From positions 1-64,000 of the forward strand of contig NZ_BJYL01000033.1 in the NCBI RefSeq assembly GCF_007991495.1: 64,000 nucleotides of DNA, in the 5' to 3' direction. A model generated the notes under the pieces. That model searched no databases. It worked only from the letters and a program-made list of their open reading frames with translations, and was not told where the DNA came from. Positions 52,919 to 60,947 of the stretch are shown here, in pieces; the stretch's first letter is position 1; every line of letters starts with the position of its first letter. The stretch comes from Sporosarcina luteola (GTDB taxonomy: Bacteria > Bacillota > Bacilli > Bacillales_A > Planococcaceae). The position numbers and the translations under genes were made by a program.

Positions 52919-53052
52919 GTTATTGATCATTTCCCAGTGGATATCGTTCATTTCCCGGAAGTTATTGATCATTTGGGAATGGTTATCAATCATTTCCCGA
53001 AAGTTATCGATCATGTCCCAGAAGTTATTGTCATTTCATGACCTTTTACCTA
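52919..53052 (+). repeat. Tandem 21-bp array, family A (GTTATCGATCATTTCCC)
   Basis: Units begin at 52919, 52940, 52961, 52982, 53003 and 53024, exactly 21 bases apart, core GTTATYGATCATTTCCCRG. The last unit turns into the end motif GTTATTGTCATTTCATGACC followed by TTTTACCTA. It lies in the trp leader between the T-box terminator and trpE. The strand read by RNA polymerase carries the reverse complement. Confidence 0.87.
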
Positions 53053-53141
53053 GTCACTCCTTTGAATAAAACCTTTAATTTGTCAAATACACTTGGCGCG
53101 ATGAACAGCACATCATCCAAACAGCTCCCCGCGACAATATT

Positions 53142-53255
53142 CACGCATAAATCCGGTGAATCACGCATAATCCGGGGCATTCACGCATAAATTGCGCATT
53201 CCACGCATATCCCGAAATACGCGCGCATAAATCCATGAAATCACGCATAAAAAAC
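53142..53255 (+). repeat. Tandem 20-bp array, family E (CACGCATAA)
   Basis: CACGCAT (or CGCGCAT) at 53142, 53162, 53182, 53202, 53222 and 53242, exactly 20 bases apart, usually as ATTCACGCATAAATCCG. It lies between the family A array and the T-box terminator. It is the only array here with a 20-base period. Confidence 0.85.
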
Positions 53256-53605
53256 AAAAAAGCCCTCTGCAAAAGGACAAAAAAGTCCAATTGCAGAGGA
53301 CGGGTTACCCGCGTTGCCACCTCTATTTGAAGCCATCATAAAACAGCTTCCACTCGGCGCGCCTAAAAAAGACACCTCCCGTAACGTGGGAAAGACGTCC
53401 GTCCGGAAAATTCCAGACAGCTCTCATAAGTCCATTCACACCGGCCACGAATCAGTTTCCACCACCCACTGACTCTCTACATCGCGATTCCGTTGCTACT
53501 CCTCTTATTCAACAATTTCTCAGCTATGCTCTTCTCAACTCGACTCATCTGTTCCTGGGCGGCGCCGCTCCCGGCCCCTCTACCCTCTCCGAACAAAAAA
53601 AGTTA
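53256..53605 (-). ncRNA. Tryptophan T-box riboswitch leader
   Basis: Leader RNA read leftward. The T-box itself, AGAGGTGGCAACGCGGG, lies at 53308-53324 and pairs with the tRNA acceptor end. Upstream, GTGTGAATGGACTTATGAG contains the specifier TGG (53432-53434), a tryptophan codon in the usual GAA-NNN-AC context. The terminator (53261-53300: CCTCTGCAA/TTGCAGAGG, then GGGCTTTTTTG) competes with the antiterminator. Uncharged tRNA-Trp should allow read-through into trpEDCFBA. The stem I elements AAGAGGAGTAG and GTGGGTGGTGGAAACTG are in the expected places. Confidence 0.88.
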
Positions 53606-53611
53606 TATAGA

Positions 53612-53640
53612 ATGTTACTAAGGGTTCTGTTAATTGTCAA
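53612..53640 (-). promoter_or_regulatory. trp operon promoter
   Basis: Leftward -35 TTGACA (53635-53640), 17-base spacer and -10 TAACAT (53612-53617). It starts the T-box leader near 53605. Confidence 0.75.
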
Positions 53641-53732
53641 CCTTTAAATAAATTTATGCATCCTCTTCACTTTGTATAACTGTACTTCTAGCTGTACAAT
53701 GAAGAAAAGAAATCCGAAAATAGGTGAACCTC

Positions 53733-54437
53733 ATGCGTATCAATAAATTTTTAAGCGAAGCCGGCATCGTCTCCAGACGCGGCGCAGATAAATGGATCGA
53801 AGACGGACGCGTCACAATCAATGGCCAACCCGCCGAACTTGGAAGCAGGGTGGAACCCGAAGATGAAGTCAGTGTCGACGGAAAACCGGTGAAAACTGAA
53901 GAACAGCTCGTCTATATCGTTCTTAATAAACCTGTCGGCGTCACAAGCACAACCGAACGCCATATCGAAGGGAACGTCGTCGATTTCGTCAACCACCCGC
54001 TCCGCATCTTCCATATCGGGCGACTCGACAAAGACTCCGACGGCTTGTTGCTTCTTACAAATGACGGCGACATCGTCAATGAAATCCTGCGTGAAGAACA
54101 CGGTCACGAAAAGGAATATATCGTCACCGTCGACCGACCGCTCACGAAGGAATTCATTCACAAAATGGAATCCGGCGTCGAAATCCTCGACACAATAACG
54201 AAACCATGCAAAGTGAAGCAACTCGGCCCACGTAAATTCAACATCACGTTAACACAAGGCCTGAACCGCCAAATCCGCCGCATGTGCTCAGCACTCGGCT
54301 ACAACGTCAGACGCCTCCAGCGTACACGGATCATGAACATCCATCTCGGCAATTTGCCAATCGGACAATGGCGAGACTTGACGGATATGGAACTGAAGGA
54401 AATGTTTCAAATGCTGGATTATGAGCCGAAACGATAA
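53733..54437 (+). CDS. rluF: 23S rRNA pseudouridine synthase RluF
   Basis: A 234-residue pseudouridine synthase. The N-terminal S4 RNA-binding domain is 'MRINKFLSEAGIVSRRGADK'. The catalytic Asp lies in 'HIGRLDKDSDGLLLLTNDGD', and 'LTQGLNRQIRRMCSALGYNV' is the RsuA/RluB/E/F signature, here of the RluF subtype (U2604 in E. coli). ATG 53733 follows AGGTGAACC; a GTG three codons earlier is less likely. Confidence 0.92.
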   Translation: MRINKFLSEAGIVSRRGADKWIEDGRVTINGQPAELGSRVEPEDEVSVDGKPVKTEEQLVYIVLNKPVGVTSTTERHIEGNVVDFVNHPLRIFHIGRLDKDSDGLLLLTNDGDIVNEILREEHGHEKEYIVTVDRPLTKEFIHKMESGVEILDTITKPCKVKQLGPRKFNITLTQGLNRQIRRMCSALGYNVRRLQRTRIMNIHLGNLPIGQWRDLTDMELKEMFQMLDYEPKR

Positions 54438-54457
54438 ATCATACAAATCCCCTTCTC

Positions 54458-54486
54458 TTGCAACAGTTAGCCAAAGGTTGTATAAT
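54458..54486 (+). promoter_or_regulatory. Antitoxin RNA promoter
   Basis: -35 TTGCAA (54458-54463), 17-base spacer, -10 TATAAT (54481-54486): strong consensus for a short rightward RNA. Confidence 0.75.
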
Positions 54487-54491
54487 TCAGA

Positions 54492-54635
54492 CATATACTT
54501 CGTACAATAAAAAGAACCACCCGGTTGCAGCCGAGTGGTCAGGGTAATTGTCAGGTTCCCTATAAGGGGACGGCTATATCGGTTGGAATAACCCATCCAA
54601 AATGAGCTCCGAACTCAAGGATGGGTTATTTCTTT
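54492..54635 (+). ncRNA. Type I antitoxin RNA (RatA-like)
   Basis: Predicted RNA of about 144 nt from the promoter at 54458 to the terminator AATAACCCATCC/GGATGGGTTATT (54587-54630). Its 3' end overlaps the last codons and 3' untranslated region of the convergent toxin mRNA, as in the TxpA/RatA arrangement. Base pairing would block toxin translation or trigger decay of the duplex. Confidence 0.7.
54506..54539 (-). terminator. Terminator of toxin mRNA
   Basis: Read leftward, ACCACTCGG pairs with CCGGGTGGT and is followed by TCTTTTTATT. It gives a toxin mRNA of about 270 nt. Confidence 0.75.
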
Positions 54636-54709
54636 CTATCATTTGACAGTATCAAGACAACTAATGTTGCAAGACCAATTGCAACCATTAATGATTCGAA
54701 TACTGACAT
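54626..54709 (-). CDS. Holin-like type I toxin peptide
   Basis: A 27-residue membrane peptide, MSVFESLMVAIGLATLVVLI then LSNDRKK. It has a single hydrophobic segment and a charged tail, the Hol_Tox/TxpA/BsrG pattern. ATG 54709 lies eight bases after AAAGGGGG; an ATG two codons earlier (54715) is possible. The stop is inside the overlap with the antitoxin RNA. Overexpression of relatives permeabilises or depolarises the membrane. Confidence 0.78.
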   Translation of the reverse strand: MSVFESLMVAIGLATLVVLILSNDRKK

Positions 54710-54782
54710 GGGCATCACCCCCTTTCGAAAAGGGATGAGCCGTCCATCCTTAAGTCACCTATTCAATTACACTTACTCTTTA

Positions 54783-54811
54783 ATTATAGCACATACACTC
54801 CAATTAACTAA
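54783..54811 (-). promoter_or_regulatory. Toxin gene promoter
   Basis: Leftward -10 TATAAT (54783-54788) with extended TG, 17-base spacer and -35 TTAGTT (54806-54811). The transcript would start near 54776. Confidence 0.65.
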
Positions 54812-54846
54812 TTATTATGACGGATAATGTCATGTATTCAGGTCAC

Positions 54847-54875
54847 TTGCATTAGCGGGCAAACAATTGTATAAC
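54847..54875 (+). promoter_or_regulatory. Promoter of second antitoxin RNA copy
   Basis: -35 TTGCAT (54847-54852), 17-base spacer and -10 TATAAC (54870-54875). It is in the same relative place as the promoter at 54458. Confidence 0.65.
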
Positions 54876-54881
54876 TCAGAT

Positions 54882-55012
54882 AAAGAATTCATAAACTAAA
54901 AAGAACCACCCGGTTGCACCGAGTGATCACAGCAATTGATAGGTTCCCTGTATCAAGTGAAATAACCCGTCCGATGTGAGCGCTGCATTCAAGGATGGGT
55001 TATTTATTTTTG
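54882..55012 (+). ncRNA. Orphan antitoxin RNA copy
   Basis: A second copy of the antitoxin gene. AAAAAGAACCACCCGGTTGC, AGGTTCCCT and the terminator arms AATAACCC..CC/GGATGGGTTATT are shared with the first copy in the same order. The matching toxin gene is gone apart from its last codons. The RNA may still be made and could act on the remaining toxin mRNA or be a relic. Confidence 0.65.
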
Positions 55013-55032
55013 TCATTTGACAGTATCAAGAA
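55000..55032 (-). pseudogene. 3' remnant of second toxin gene
   Basis: Codons for ILSNDKNK and a stop are left, matching the tail ILSNDRKK of the intact toxin. The sequence then switches directly into the end of the ABC permease gene. A deletion or insertion junction lies at about 55030. Confidence 0.65.
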
Positions 55033-55033
55033 T

Positions 55034-57589
55034 TCACATCGCCGCTGTAACCGACTTCCCTTTCCTCACAACCCTGTCCCCAAAACTTAATCCGACATAA
55101 GCTGCAATCAAAAGGAATGCCATTGCTCCGAACAGTATGACACAGCCCATATACAAACTGATTGACGGATTGTTCAGCAGCGTCATAATCTCTCCGTTGA
55201 CGACTTTCGGGATGTTGAGATAGAGAAACGGCGAATACTGTGCGAAGTCGTCCAATTTCCAGCTTACTAAATACCCTGCTAAATTAATCAATCCAGTCAG
55301 TGCGTACACGACTAACGGCTGGCGGATGAAGAGTCCCAGGACATTCGTCAATGCAAGCAGGAACAAAGCGACACAAACATATAACAAGAGGGACTTCAAC
55401 AAAAATTCTCCAAGCGGCATAAAATGATAGCCGCCCTCGAATGCCCGCTGTCCTGTAAAATCAAACGATTGGAATTCCTTTCGGCTATGATAATGCAGCA
55501 CCGGATACATCCAGTCTCCGAACCGGTTGAACACCGTTCCGACTAACACGGCAAAAAGGAAAACAACAATCGCGCTCCCGACCGCAATGATAGAACTGAA
55601 AAGCACCTTCCCAAGGAAAAGGGAACGCTTCATAATCGGCAATGTCACAAGCATTTGCAACGTCGGTCTCTTCCCGCGTTCACCCGAAAAGCCTGCGCCT
55701 ACGAGGATAAGGAATAAAAGCATTGGAATGAAATATAGATAGTCCCGGAAATACATGAAGAGCGAAAACAATCCGCTATGATCTACTTTCCGGTTCGCCT
55801 GTTCATTCCACTTCTTCTCCTTCCGGTGTTCCTCCTTCCATTGGTCATGGATATTCGGTATATAGGTACCCGCAAAGACCGGTTGAATCGTATGCTCTTT
55901 CATCCACTCTTTTTGCGCAATTGCTGTTTCATAGCCGAAAATAGTGTACGGGCTGTAGTTATGCTTTTTCATCTCTATTAAGCTTTCAAGATATCGATGG
56001 TCATTGGACAGCTGATAATCATAAAGTGGGTCCCACTCCTGCTTTTCATAGCCATCCAACGCTTGCTTGGCAAGCGCGGCTTCTTCACGGGCAACATTTA
56101 TATTCCCTTGAATGTATTCAATATTATGCCCATATATGAAATCCCCGTCTTCACCTCTTGCATTCGCTTCTGCTATCAGCTTCTCCATTTCCTCGATGGA
56201 TTCCAAATAGTAAGCAATGAGTCCCGTATCATTCTCCGCCTCCTCTACAATCGACGCTAACCCTTCAAGCGCTTCATTTTCCTTCTCTTTCACTTGTTCC
56301 GCAAAATAGAAGTAACCGACAATAACCGCTATGGATAGAACAATCAATGACTGCCCAACAAGCCCCCTTCGCTTCGTCTTCCGCCATTCAAACAGACTAT
56401 TATTCCATATGGATTGGAGATGTGTCATCTTTCCTTTATGGTACGGCTTCAGTTCCTGGGCCGATTTAAATAAACCACGTTCGCCTTCACGCAATAAAAT
56501 GGCTACCGCTAGCAATAAAATACACCACAGAAACGCCGAAACTGCATACAGCCATATCGGATGGATCGGCATTTCGGTCAAAAACCTGTCCGCGCGGAAA
56601 AACTGGAAGGGGTTCCAAGGTATCTGCGTGATCGGCAGAGCATCCGTCAGTACAACGCCGATCATTGTAAGGAACCCTGTCAGCATGATTGTTGAAAATG
56701 AGCTTCTTAATTGCGTACCGATTAAAAGCAACAAGGCAAAAAGGAATGCCCCCGCTCCCAGAAATAAAATCGTCACATTCAACAAATGTTGCCAAATGGG
56801 AATAAGGGAGAAAGAATCACCTGTTTCCAGAAACGTTGGATACAACAAGTCATTGAATGTGTCTCCGAAAACAACCGGAATCACCCATCCGCCAATCGCT
56901 ATGACTACTAAATAGAAAAACGTCACAGATAACAATCCGGCATACTTCGCAAGCAGCAATTTCCATCTACGAAGTGGCTGCGTCCTTAACGTCAATAATG
57001 TCTGCTGCTCCTTCTCCGACGTGTAGGCGTTTCCGAAAAGGAGTAATAGCAACAAAAGTCCGGCCGGTCCTAGCAAAATGGGAGTTATCTCACTCATTTG
57101 CAAGGCAGGGGACACCGGATCAGTTTCGTTGGCATACGGCAAATCATGCTTCACCAAATAAGCATTCTTATCGATAGCCTTTTCTCGTTCTACGCCCTCT
57201 AAAGTAGTAAAGACTCCACCGGCATCCTCATATTTTTCCAATAGCGAGTAGAATTCATTCTCGACTTGTGGTATTTCATCCCAACGCTTTCCGTAGATGG
57301 CGCTCTTCCATTGAAACGTGGACGTCGCCATATTGTTCAAGATATCAAATTGCTTTGCCTGTTCCTCCGTCAATCTGTTCTCTCGGTCCAACGGCAAGAG
57401 CTGCGCGTATAATTGATCAACCTTTAGAACAATTGGAAGGATCTTTTCCTCTGCCTCTTTTGACATTAAATCCTGCTCGATGTTATTTTGGTAAAAAAAC
57501 CAGCCAACAGATAAGAGTACAAGAACCATTAACCAAACAAACTTCTTCTGCCGCAGGATCTTCTTCAGCTCAAACTTGAACAAGCTCAT
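55034..57589 (-). CDS. Large ABC-2 permease (duplicated)
   Basis: A membrane protein of 851 residues made of two ABC-2 permease halves. Each half starts with an amphipathic segment plus membrane helix ('LFKFELKKILRQKKFVWLMV' and, near residue 395, 'IWNNSLFEWRKTKRRGLVGQ'). Each has a large extracellular loop and five more helices. 'SEKEQQTLLTLRTQPLRRWK' and 'GERGKRPTLQMLVTLPIMKR' are the paired coupling motifs. ATG 57589 lies behind GGAGG; it overlaps the ATPase gene by 20 bases. It is probably an exporter; the cargo is unknown. Confidence 0.85.
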   Translation of the reverse strand: MSLFKFELKKILRQKKFVWLMVLVLLSVGWFFYQNNIEQDLMSKEAEEKILPIVLKVDQLYAQLLPLDRENRLTEEQAKQFDILNNMATSTFQWKSAIYGKRWDEIPQVENEFYSLLEKYEDAGGVFTTLEGVEREKAIDKNAYLVKHDLPYANETDPVSPALQMSEITPILLGPAGLLLLLLLFGNAYTSEKEQQTLLTLRTQPLRRWKLLLAKYAGLLSVTFFYLVVIAIGGWVIPVVFGDTFNDLLYPTFLETGDSFSLIPIWQHLLNVTILFLGAGAFLFALLLLIGTQLRSSFSTIMLTGFLTMIGVVLTDALPITQIPWNPFQFFRADRFLTEMPIHPIWLYAVSAFLWCILLLAVAILLREGERGLFKSAQELKPYHKGKMTHLQSIWNNSLFEWRKTKRRGLVGQSLIVLSIAVIVGYFYFAEQVKEKENEALEGLASIVEEAENDTGLIAYYLESIEEMEKLIAEANARGEDGDFIYGHNIEYIQGNINVAREEAALAKQALDGYEKQEWDPLYDYQLSNDHRYLESLIEMKKHNYSPYTIFGYETAIAQKEWMKEHTIQPVFAGTYIPNIHDQWKEEHRKEKKWNEQANRKVDHSGLFSLFMYFRDYLYFIPMLLFLILVGAGFSGERGKRPTLQMLVTLPIMKRSLFLGKVLFSSIIAVGSAIVVFLFAVLVGTVFNRFGDWMYPVLHYHSRKEFQSFDFTGQRAFEGGYHFMPLGEFLLKSLLLYVCVALFLLALTNVLGLFIRQPLVVYALTGLINLAGYLVSWKLDDFAQYSPFLYLNIPKVVNGEIMTLLNNPSISLYMGCVILFGAMAFLLIAAYVGLSFGDRVVRKGKSVTAAM

Positions 57590-58466
57590 CTGCCTTTGCC
57601 TCCGTGAAAATCTTGCGGTAGCGCTCTTCCGAACCAAATACTTTCTTCTCAATATCGTCTATGACAATGTATTCGCGATTTAATATGTGCAAAACTTTAT
57701 CCAACCCTACATCACGGCGATAAATATGCAATCGTCCATCGACCACTTCGACAGGAATGCTCGCTGCTATAAGCGCCTTTTCAGCTTTTTCCGTTTTATC
57801 CACCGCAATCTGGTAACGAACCTGCTCAAACTCCTCCATATTTTCTTGAATCAAATTCCCTTTCTTGAGGAATAAAATCGACGATGTCACCCGATCAATT
57901 TCTGCCAAGTTATGCGAGGACAATAGAATCGTCGTCCCTTCATCGCGCAAAGCAAGAAGCAATTCCCGTACACGAATGGCGCTCGTCGGATCGAGCCCGT
58001 TGAGCGGCTCATCCAGAATCATCAGTTTTGGCTTATTCACGACAGCCATCGCAAGCAACAAATGTTGCTTCATCCCAAGCGAATAGTTCTTCACCTTTTT
58101 ATTCAAATAACTTGTAATTCCGATCCGGTCCGCCGTCGCCAACAATTGCTTCTTCGACAGGCCTTGCACATCGCAGATGAACTGCAAATGATCGTATCCC
58201 GTCAAATAATCGTATAGCACCGTATTGTCCTGCATGAACGAAATCTCCCGAAAAATATTCGGATCCCGATTGTTCTTCCCAAGAACCGTTACTTTCCCTT
58301 TATCTGCAGGCAGCAAGTTCGTAATGATGTTCATCAACGTTGACTTCCCCGACCCATTCGGCCCCACAAGTGCAATGATCTGCGGTTCTTCGATCTCAAA
58401 TGTAATCCCCCTCAACACATGTTCCTTGCCATATGATTTGTACACATCTTTTACTGATAAAATCAT
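57570..58466 (-). CDS. ABC transporter ATP-binding protein
   Basis: ATPase of 298 residues: Walker A LVGPNGSGKSTLMNII, signature YSLGMKQHLLLAMAVV, Walker B LMILDEPLNGLDP, H-loop ILLSSHNLAE, and a C-terminal regulatory part. It is the first gene of a two-gene exporter operon with the following permease. Confidence 0.92.
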   Translation of the reverse strand: MILSVKDVYKSYGKEHVLRGITFEIEEPQIIALVGPNGSGKSTLMNIITNLLPADKGKVTVLGKNNRDPNIFREISFMQDNTVLYDYLTGYDHLQFICDVQGLSKKQLLATADRIGITSYLNKKVKNYSLGMKQHLLLAMAVVNKPKLMILDEPLNGLDPTSAIRVRELLLALRDEGTTILLSSHNLAEIDRVTSSILFLKKGNLIQENMEEFEQVRYQIAVDKTEKAEKALIAASIPVEVVDGRLHIYRRDVGLDKVLHILNREYIVIDDIEKKVFGSEERYRKIFTEAKADELVQV

Positions 58467-58599
58467 ACGTAGCCCCCCTTTTTAAGTTTTCCAGTCCAAT
58501 TAACTCCATTCTACTATACTTCCAAGTAGATTTGGATGAAATTTCAAACAAATCAAAAAAACACATGCGTGAAAATCCAAATATAACACTCTCCCGCTA

Positions 58600-58693
58600 G
58601 TTATCGATCATTTCCGAGCAGTTATCGGTCATGTTCACAACTTTATCGGTCAACTTTCGTAAGTTATCGTCGTTTCAAGACCTTTGAACTACC
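58600..58693 (+). repeat. Tandem 21-bp array, family A
   Basis: Units at 58600, 58621, 58642 and 58663, exactly 21 bases apart (GTTATCGATCATTTCCGAG, GTTATCGGTCATGTTCAC and so on). The end motif is GTTATCGTCGTTTCAAGACC followed by TTT. It lies upstream of the ABC operon in a 445-base gap that holds no gene I can support. Confidence 0.83.
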
Positions 58694-58848
58694 TGAATTA
58701 TTGCCTGCCTGCCATGGAAGGCTGCTATTTATTCAAGTCGAACAACTAAACAGCTGTTTAATGCATGTTTTCAGCAGTGACACTTGCACAAGTTATAAAC
58801 AAATTTATCTGGAAACCAAAACTATTGATGTGAAAAACTCTAATTGAG

Positions 58849-58893
58849 CAAAAAAACAACCTGCCAAAAATAATAATTTCGGCAAGTTGTTTA
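58849..58893 (-). terminator. Terminator of yugN-like gene
   Basis: AAACAACTTGCC/GGCAGGTTGTTT around an A/T-rich loop, followed leftward by a T-run. Confidence 0.75.
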
Positions 58894-58911
58894 GCAATCC
58901 GCTACCTCGAT

Positions 58912-59346
58912 TTAACTGATTTTCAACAAATCCTGTTCATGCATGCAATCTATGAGTTCCTGTACGGCGACTTCTCCAGCATGCATCCATCTGTCTTTAT
59001 TCGTAATCTTGCCGTCTTTGTCAATCGGGGGTTGAAATTGGTTGAAGCCCGCGACATTCAGCATGGACGTCTCATCCCGGTCCAGTCCGATATGCACGAC
59101 ATGCTTGATGATATACGGCGTGCGGAATCGAATGACGGCCTCGTAATGGTCAAGCTCACCTTCCATGACGGAAAACGGGATTCTCACATAAATTGTTTCC
59201 CCGCCCTCCTGGCATAAAATATGATCGAAATATCCTTGATGGTAGTCCCAATTGCCGCCCATATGATACCCAAGCCCGCGGATGCAGTCCCTTACAAGGC
59301 CGAACGACGCAATCTGTCCTTCCAGCCCCGTCTGTAATTTCAACAT
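58912..59346 (-). CDS. yugN: YugN-like protein
   Basis: A cytoplasmic protein of 144 residues of the YugN family: 'FDHILCQEGGETIYVRIPFS', 'HVVHIGLDRDETSMLNVAGF', 'NQFQPPIDKDGKI'. Its function is not known in any host. It is a single gene between terminator and promoter regions; ATG 59346 follows AGGAGGAG. Confidence 0.85.
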   Translation of the reverse strand: MLKLQTGLEGQIASFGLVRDCIRGLGYHMGGNWDYHQGYFDHILCQEGGETIYVRIPFSVMEGELDHYEAVIRFRTPYIIKHVVHIGLDRDETSMLNVAGFNQFQPPIDKDGKITNKDRWMHAGEVAVQELIDCMHEQDLLKIS

Positions 59347-59487
59347 GATGTCTCCTCCTTTTGAATGATTCGCTATACAGCATTCACAAAAGAAGGGGGA
59401 GACATACTTAAGAATGAAGCCGGTTATCCTACCTCCTTAACGGCAATACTTTGAAGAAATCATTTTCAATCAATGGAGGAAGAGGAT

Positions 59488-59994
59488 TTGACAACAATCC
59501 ATAACACGCAAGTGCAATCGAATAACAGGGGGACATTTGCGCGTCGAAACCTATGGTCAGGTATTTTGTTCGGACTAGGTTTTGTTGCGTTTCTCGATGA
59601 GACATTATTCCATCAGCTGCTTCATTGGCATAAGTTTTACGATAAATCGACTGTCGCGGTTGGTCTCATATCAGATGGATTATTTCACGCATTCAGCTGG
59701 TTTGCGACAGTCGGTGGCTTATTTCTCGTTGCCGATCTACGAAGGCGTGATGCATTATGGCATAAGATGTGGTGGGGAGGGAAGTTACTTGGCGCCGGGG
59801 CTTTTCAGCTTTACGACGGCATTATCCAGCATAAAGTCATGCGCATCCATCAAATTCGATACAATGTCGATATTTTACCGTATGATCTCGTCTGGAATAT
59901 TTCTGCAGCTGTCATGATTATGGCCGGTATCGGTTTGATTGCAAGTGCGAAACGCGACAAGCGTGAAGGGAAAGGAGCGTTTTCCAATGCATGA
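59488..59994 (+). CDS. DUF2243 membrane protein
   Basis: A 168-residue protein with four membrane helices. 'GFVAFLDETLFHQLLHWHKF' and 'AFQLYDGIIQHKVMRIHQIR' carry conserved histidines of DUF2243. TTG 59488 lies eight bases after GGAGG. It overlaps the CtaG-like gene by eight bases; the pair is common in aerobic Bacillales and is linked to cytochrome oxidase assembly or copper. Confidence 0.87.
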   Translation: MTTIHNTQVQSNNRGTFARRNLWSGILFGLGFVAFLDETLFHQLLHWHKFYDKSTVAVGLISDGLFHAFSWFATVGGLFLVADLRRRDALWHKMWWGGKLLGAGAFQLYDGIIQHKVMRIHQIRYNVDILPYDLVWNISAAVMIMAGIGLIASAKRDKREGKGAFSNA

Positions 59995-60775
59995 TGCTCA
60001 CTTTCTGTTGACTGATCTGCTTTTTGGCTTTTCAGCTCTGCTTGCGATCGGACTATATATTGGCGCCGTGTTACTCACGAATGGACGGGGACGACTTCGT
60101 AAATGGCCTTTGCACCGATCGTTTTCTTTTGTAGCAGGTGTGCTTCTTGCTGTGATGGCAGTCGTCGGCCCATTCGCACGTCTGTCCCATGATGATTTCA
60201 CAACCCACATGGCGGGACATTTATTGCTCGGAATGCTCGCTCCGCTTCTCATTGCACTCGCTGCGCCTATGACCTTATTATTGCGCACACTCAACGTTCG
60301 TTTAGCAAGAAAACTCAGCAGACTGTTGCAAAGTTCGTTCGTAGGATTCTTCACCCATCCGATCGTTGCTTCTATCTTGAACATTGGCGGGTTATGGCTT
60401 CTCTATACGACCGGTTTATATTCAGCGATGCATACAAACATTTGGCTACATATCGTTATTCACATCCACGTCTTCCTAGCCGGCTATTTATTCACAATCT
60501 CTTTGATTTATATTGATCCGGTCTTCCACCGTTTCAGTTTTACGTACAGAACTGTCGTTTTCATTGTCGCACTTGCAGGTCATGGCATCTTGTCAAAATT
60601 CATCTACGCCTACCCGCCGGCGGGAGTGCCGGTAGAACAGGCAAGGACCGGCGCCATGCTGATGTATTATGGTGGTGATGCAGTCGATTTGCTGCTGATT
60701 TTCATCCTATTCAAGCATTGGTATCAATCTGTTCGTCCTCGGAAACTCGTTTTAGGGGTGGGGAAAACAGTGTAG
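59987..60775 (+). CDS. ctaG: CtaG-type cytochrome oxidase assembly protein
   Basis: A 262-residue protein with seven membrane helices of the caa3_CtaG family, needed for assembly of a haem-copper oxidase (CuB insertion). Conserved residues are 'GPFARLSHDDFTTHMAGHLL' and 'IHIHVFLAGYLFTISLIYID', both His-rich and likely copper-binding. ATG 59987 follows AAAGGAG. Confidence 0.9.
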   Translation: MHDAHFLLTDLLFGFSALLAIGLYIGAVLLTNGRGRLRKWPLHRSFSFVAGVLLAVMAVVGPFARLSHDDFTTHMAGHLLLGMLAPLLIALAAPMTLLLRTLNVRLARKLSRLLQSSFVGFFTHPIVASILNIGGLWLLYTTGLYSAMHTNIWLHIVIHIHVFLAGYLFTISLIYIDPVFHRFSFTYRTVVFIVALAGHGILSKFIYAYPPAGVPVEQARTGAMLMYYGGDAVDLLLIFILFKHWYQSVRPRKLVLGVGKTV

Positions 60776-60788
60776 CTGCTTTCGGGGA

Positions 60789-60835
60789 GTTATCAGTCAC
60801 TTTCAAGCGTCATCGTTGTTTCATAACTATTTACT
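60789..60835 (+). repeat. Decayed family A array after ctaG
   Basis: One unit (GTTATCAGTCACTTTCAAG at 60789) and an end motif (GTCATCGTTGTTTCATAAC at 60809), 20 bases apart, just after the ctaG stop. It is a minimal or eroded copy of the larger arrays. Confidence 0.55.
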
Positions 60836-60947
60836 TTTCAAACGTGTCACCTATTCTTCCTGAATTCAACTAGCAAACCCTCTATTATTTCTCCGCCCCC
60901 TATGTCATAGTAATAATGGGAATATTTCTATTAATGGAGGTATGACA

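Noticed and set aside
52886-53014. N-terminal extension of TrpE with heptads MIDNFRE, MIDNHSQ, MINNFRE
   Set aside because: These codons are the family A array. TrpE homologues start after it, and GGAGAG precedes the ATG at 52885, while 53014 lacks a ribosome site.
53142-53255. CRISPR-like look of regularly spaced repeats
   Set aside because: Cores are only 7-13 bases, units are 20-21 bases with no spacer of 30 or more, and no cas genes are present.
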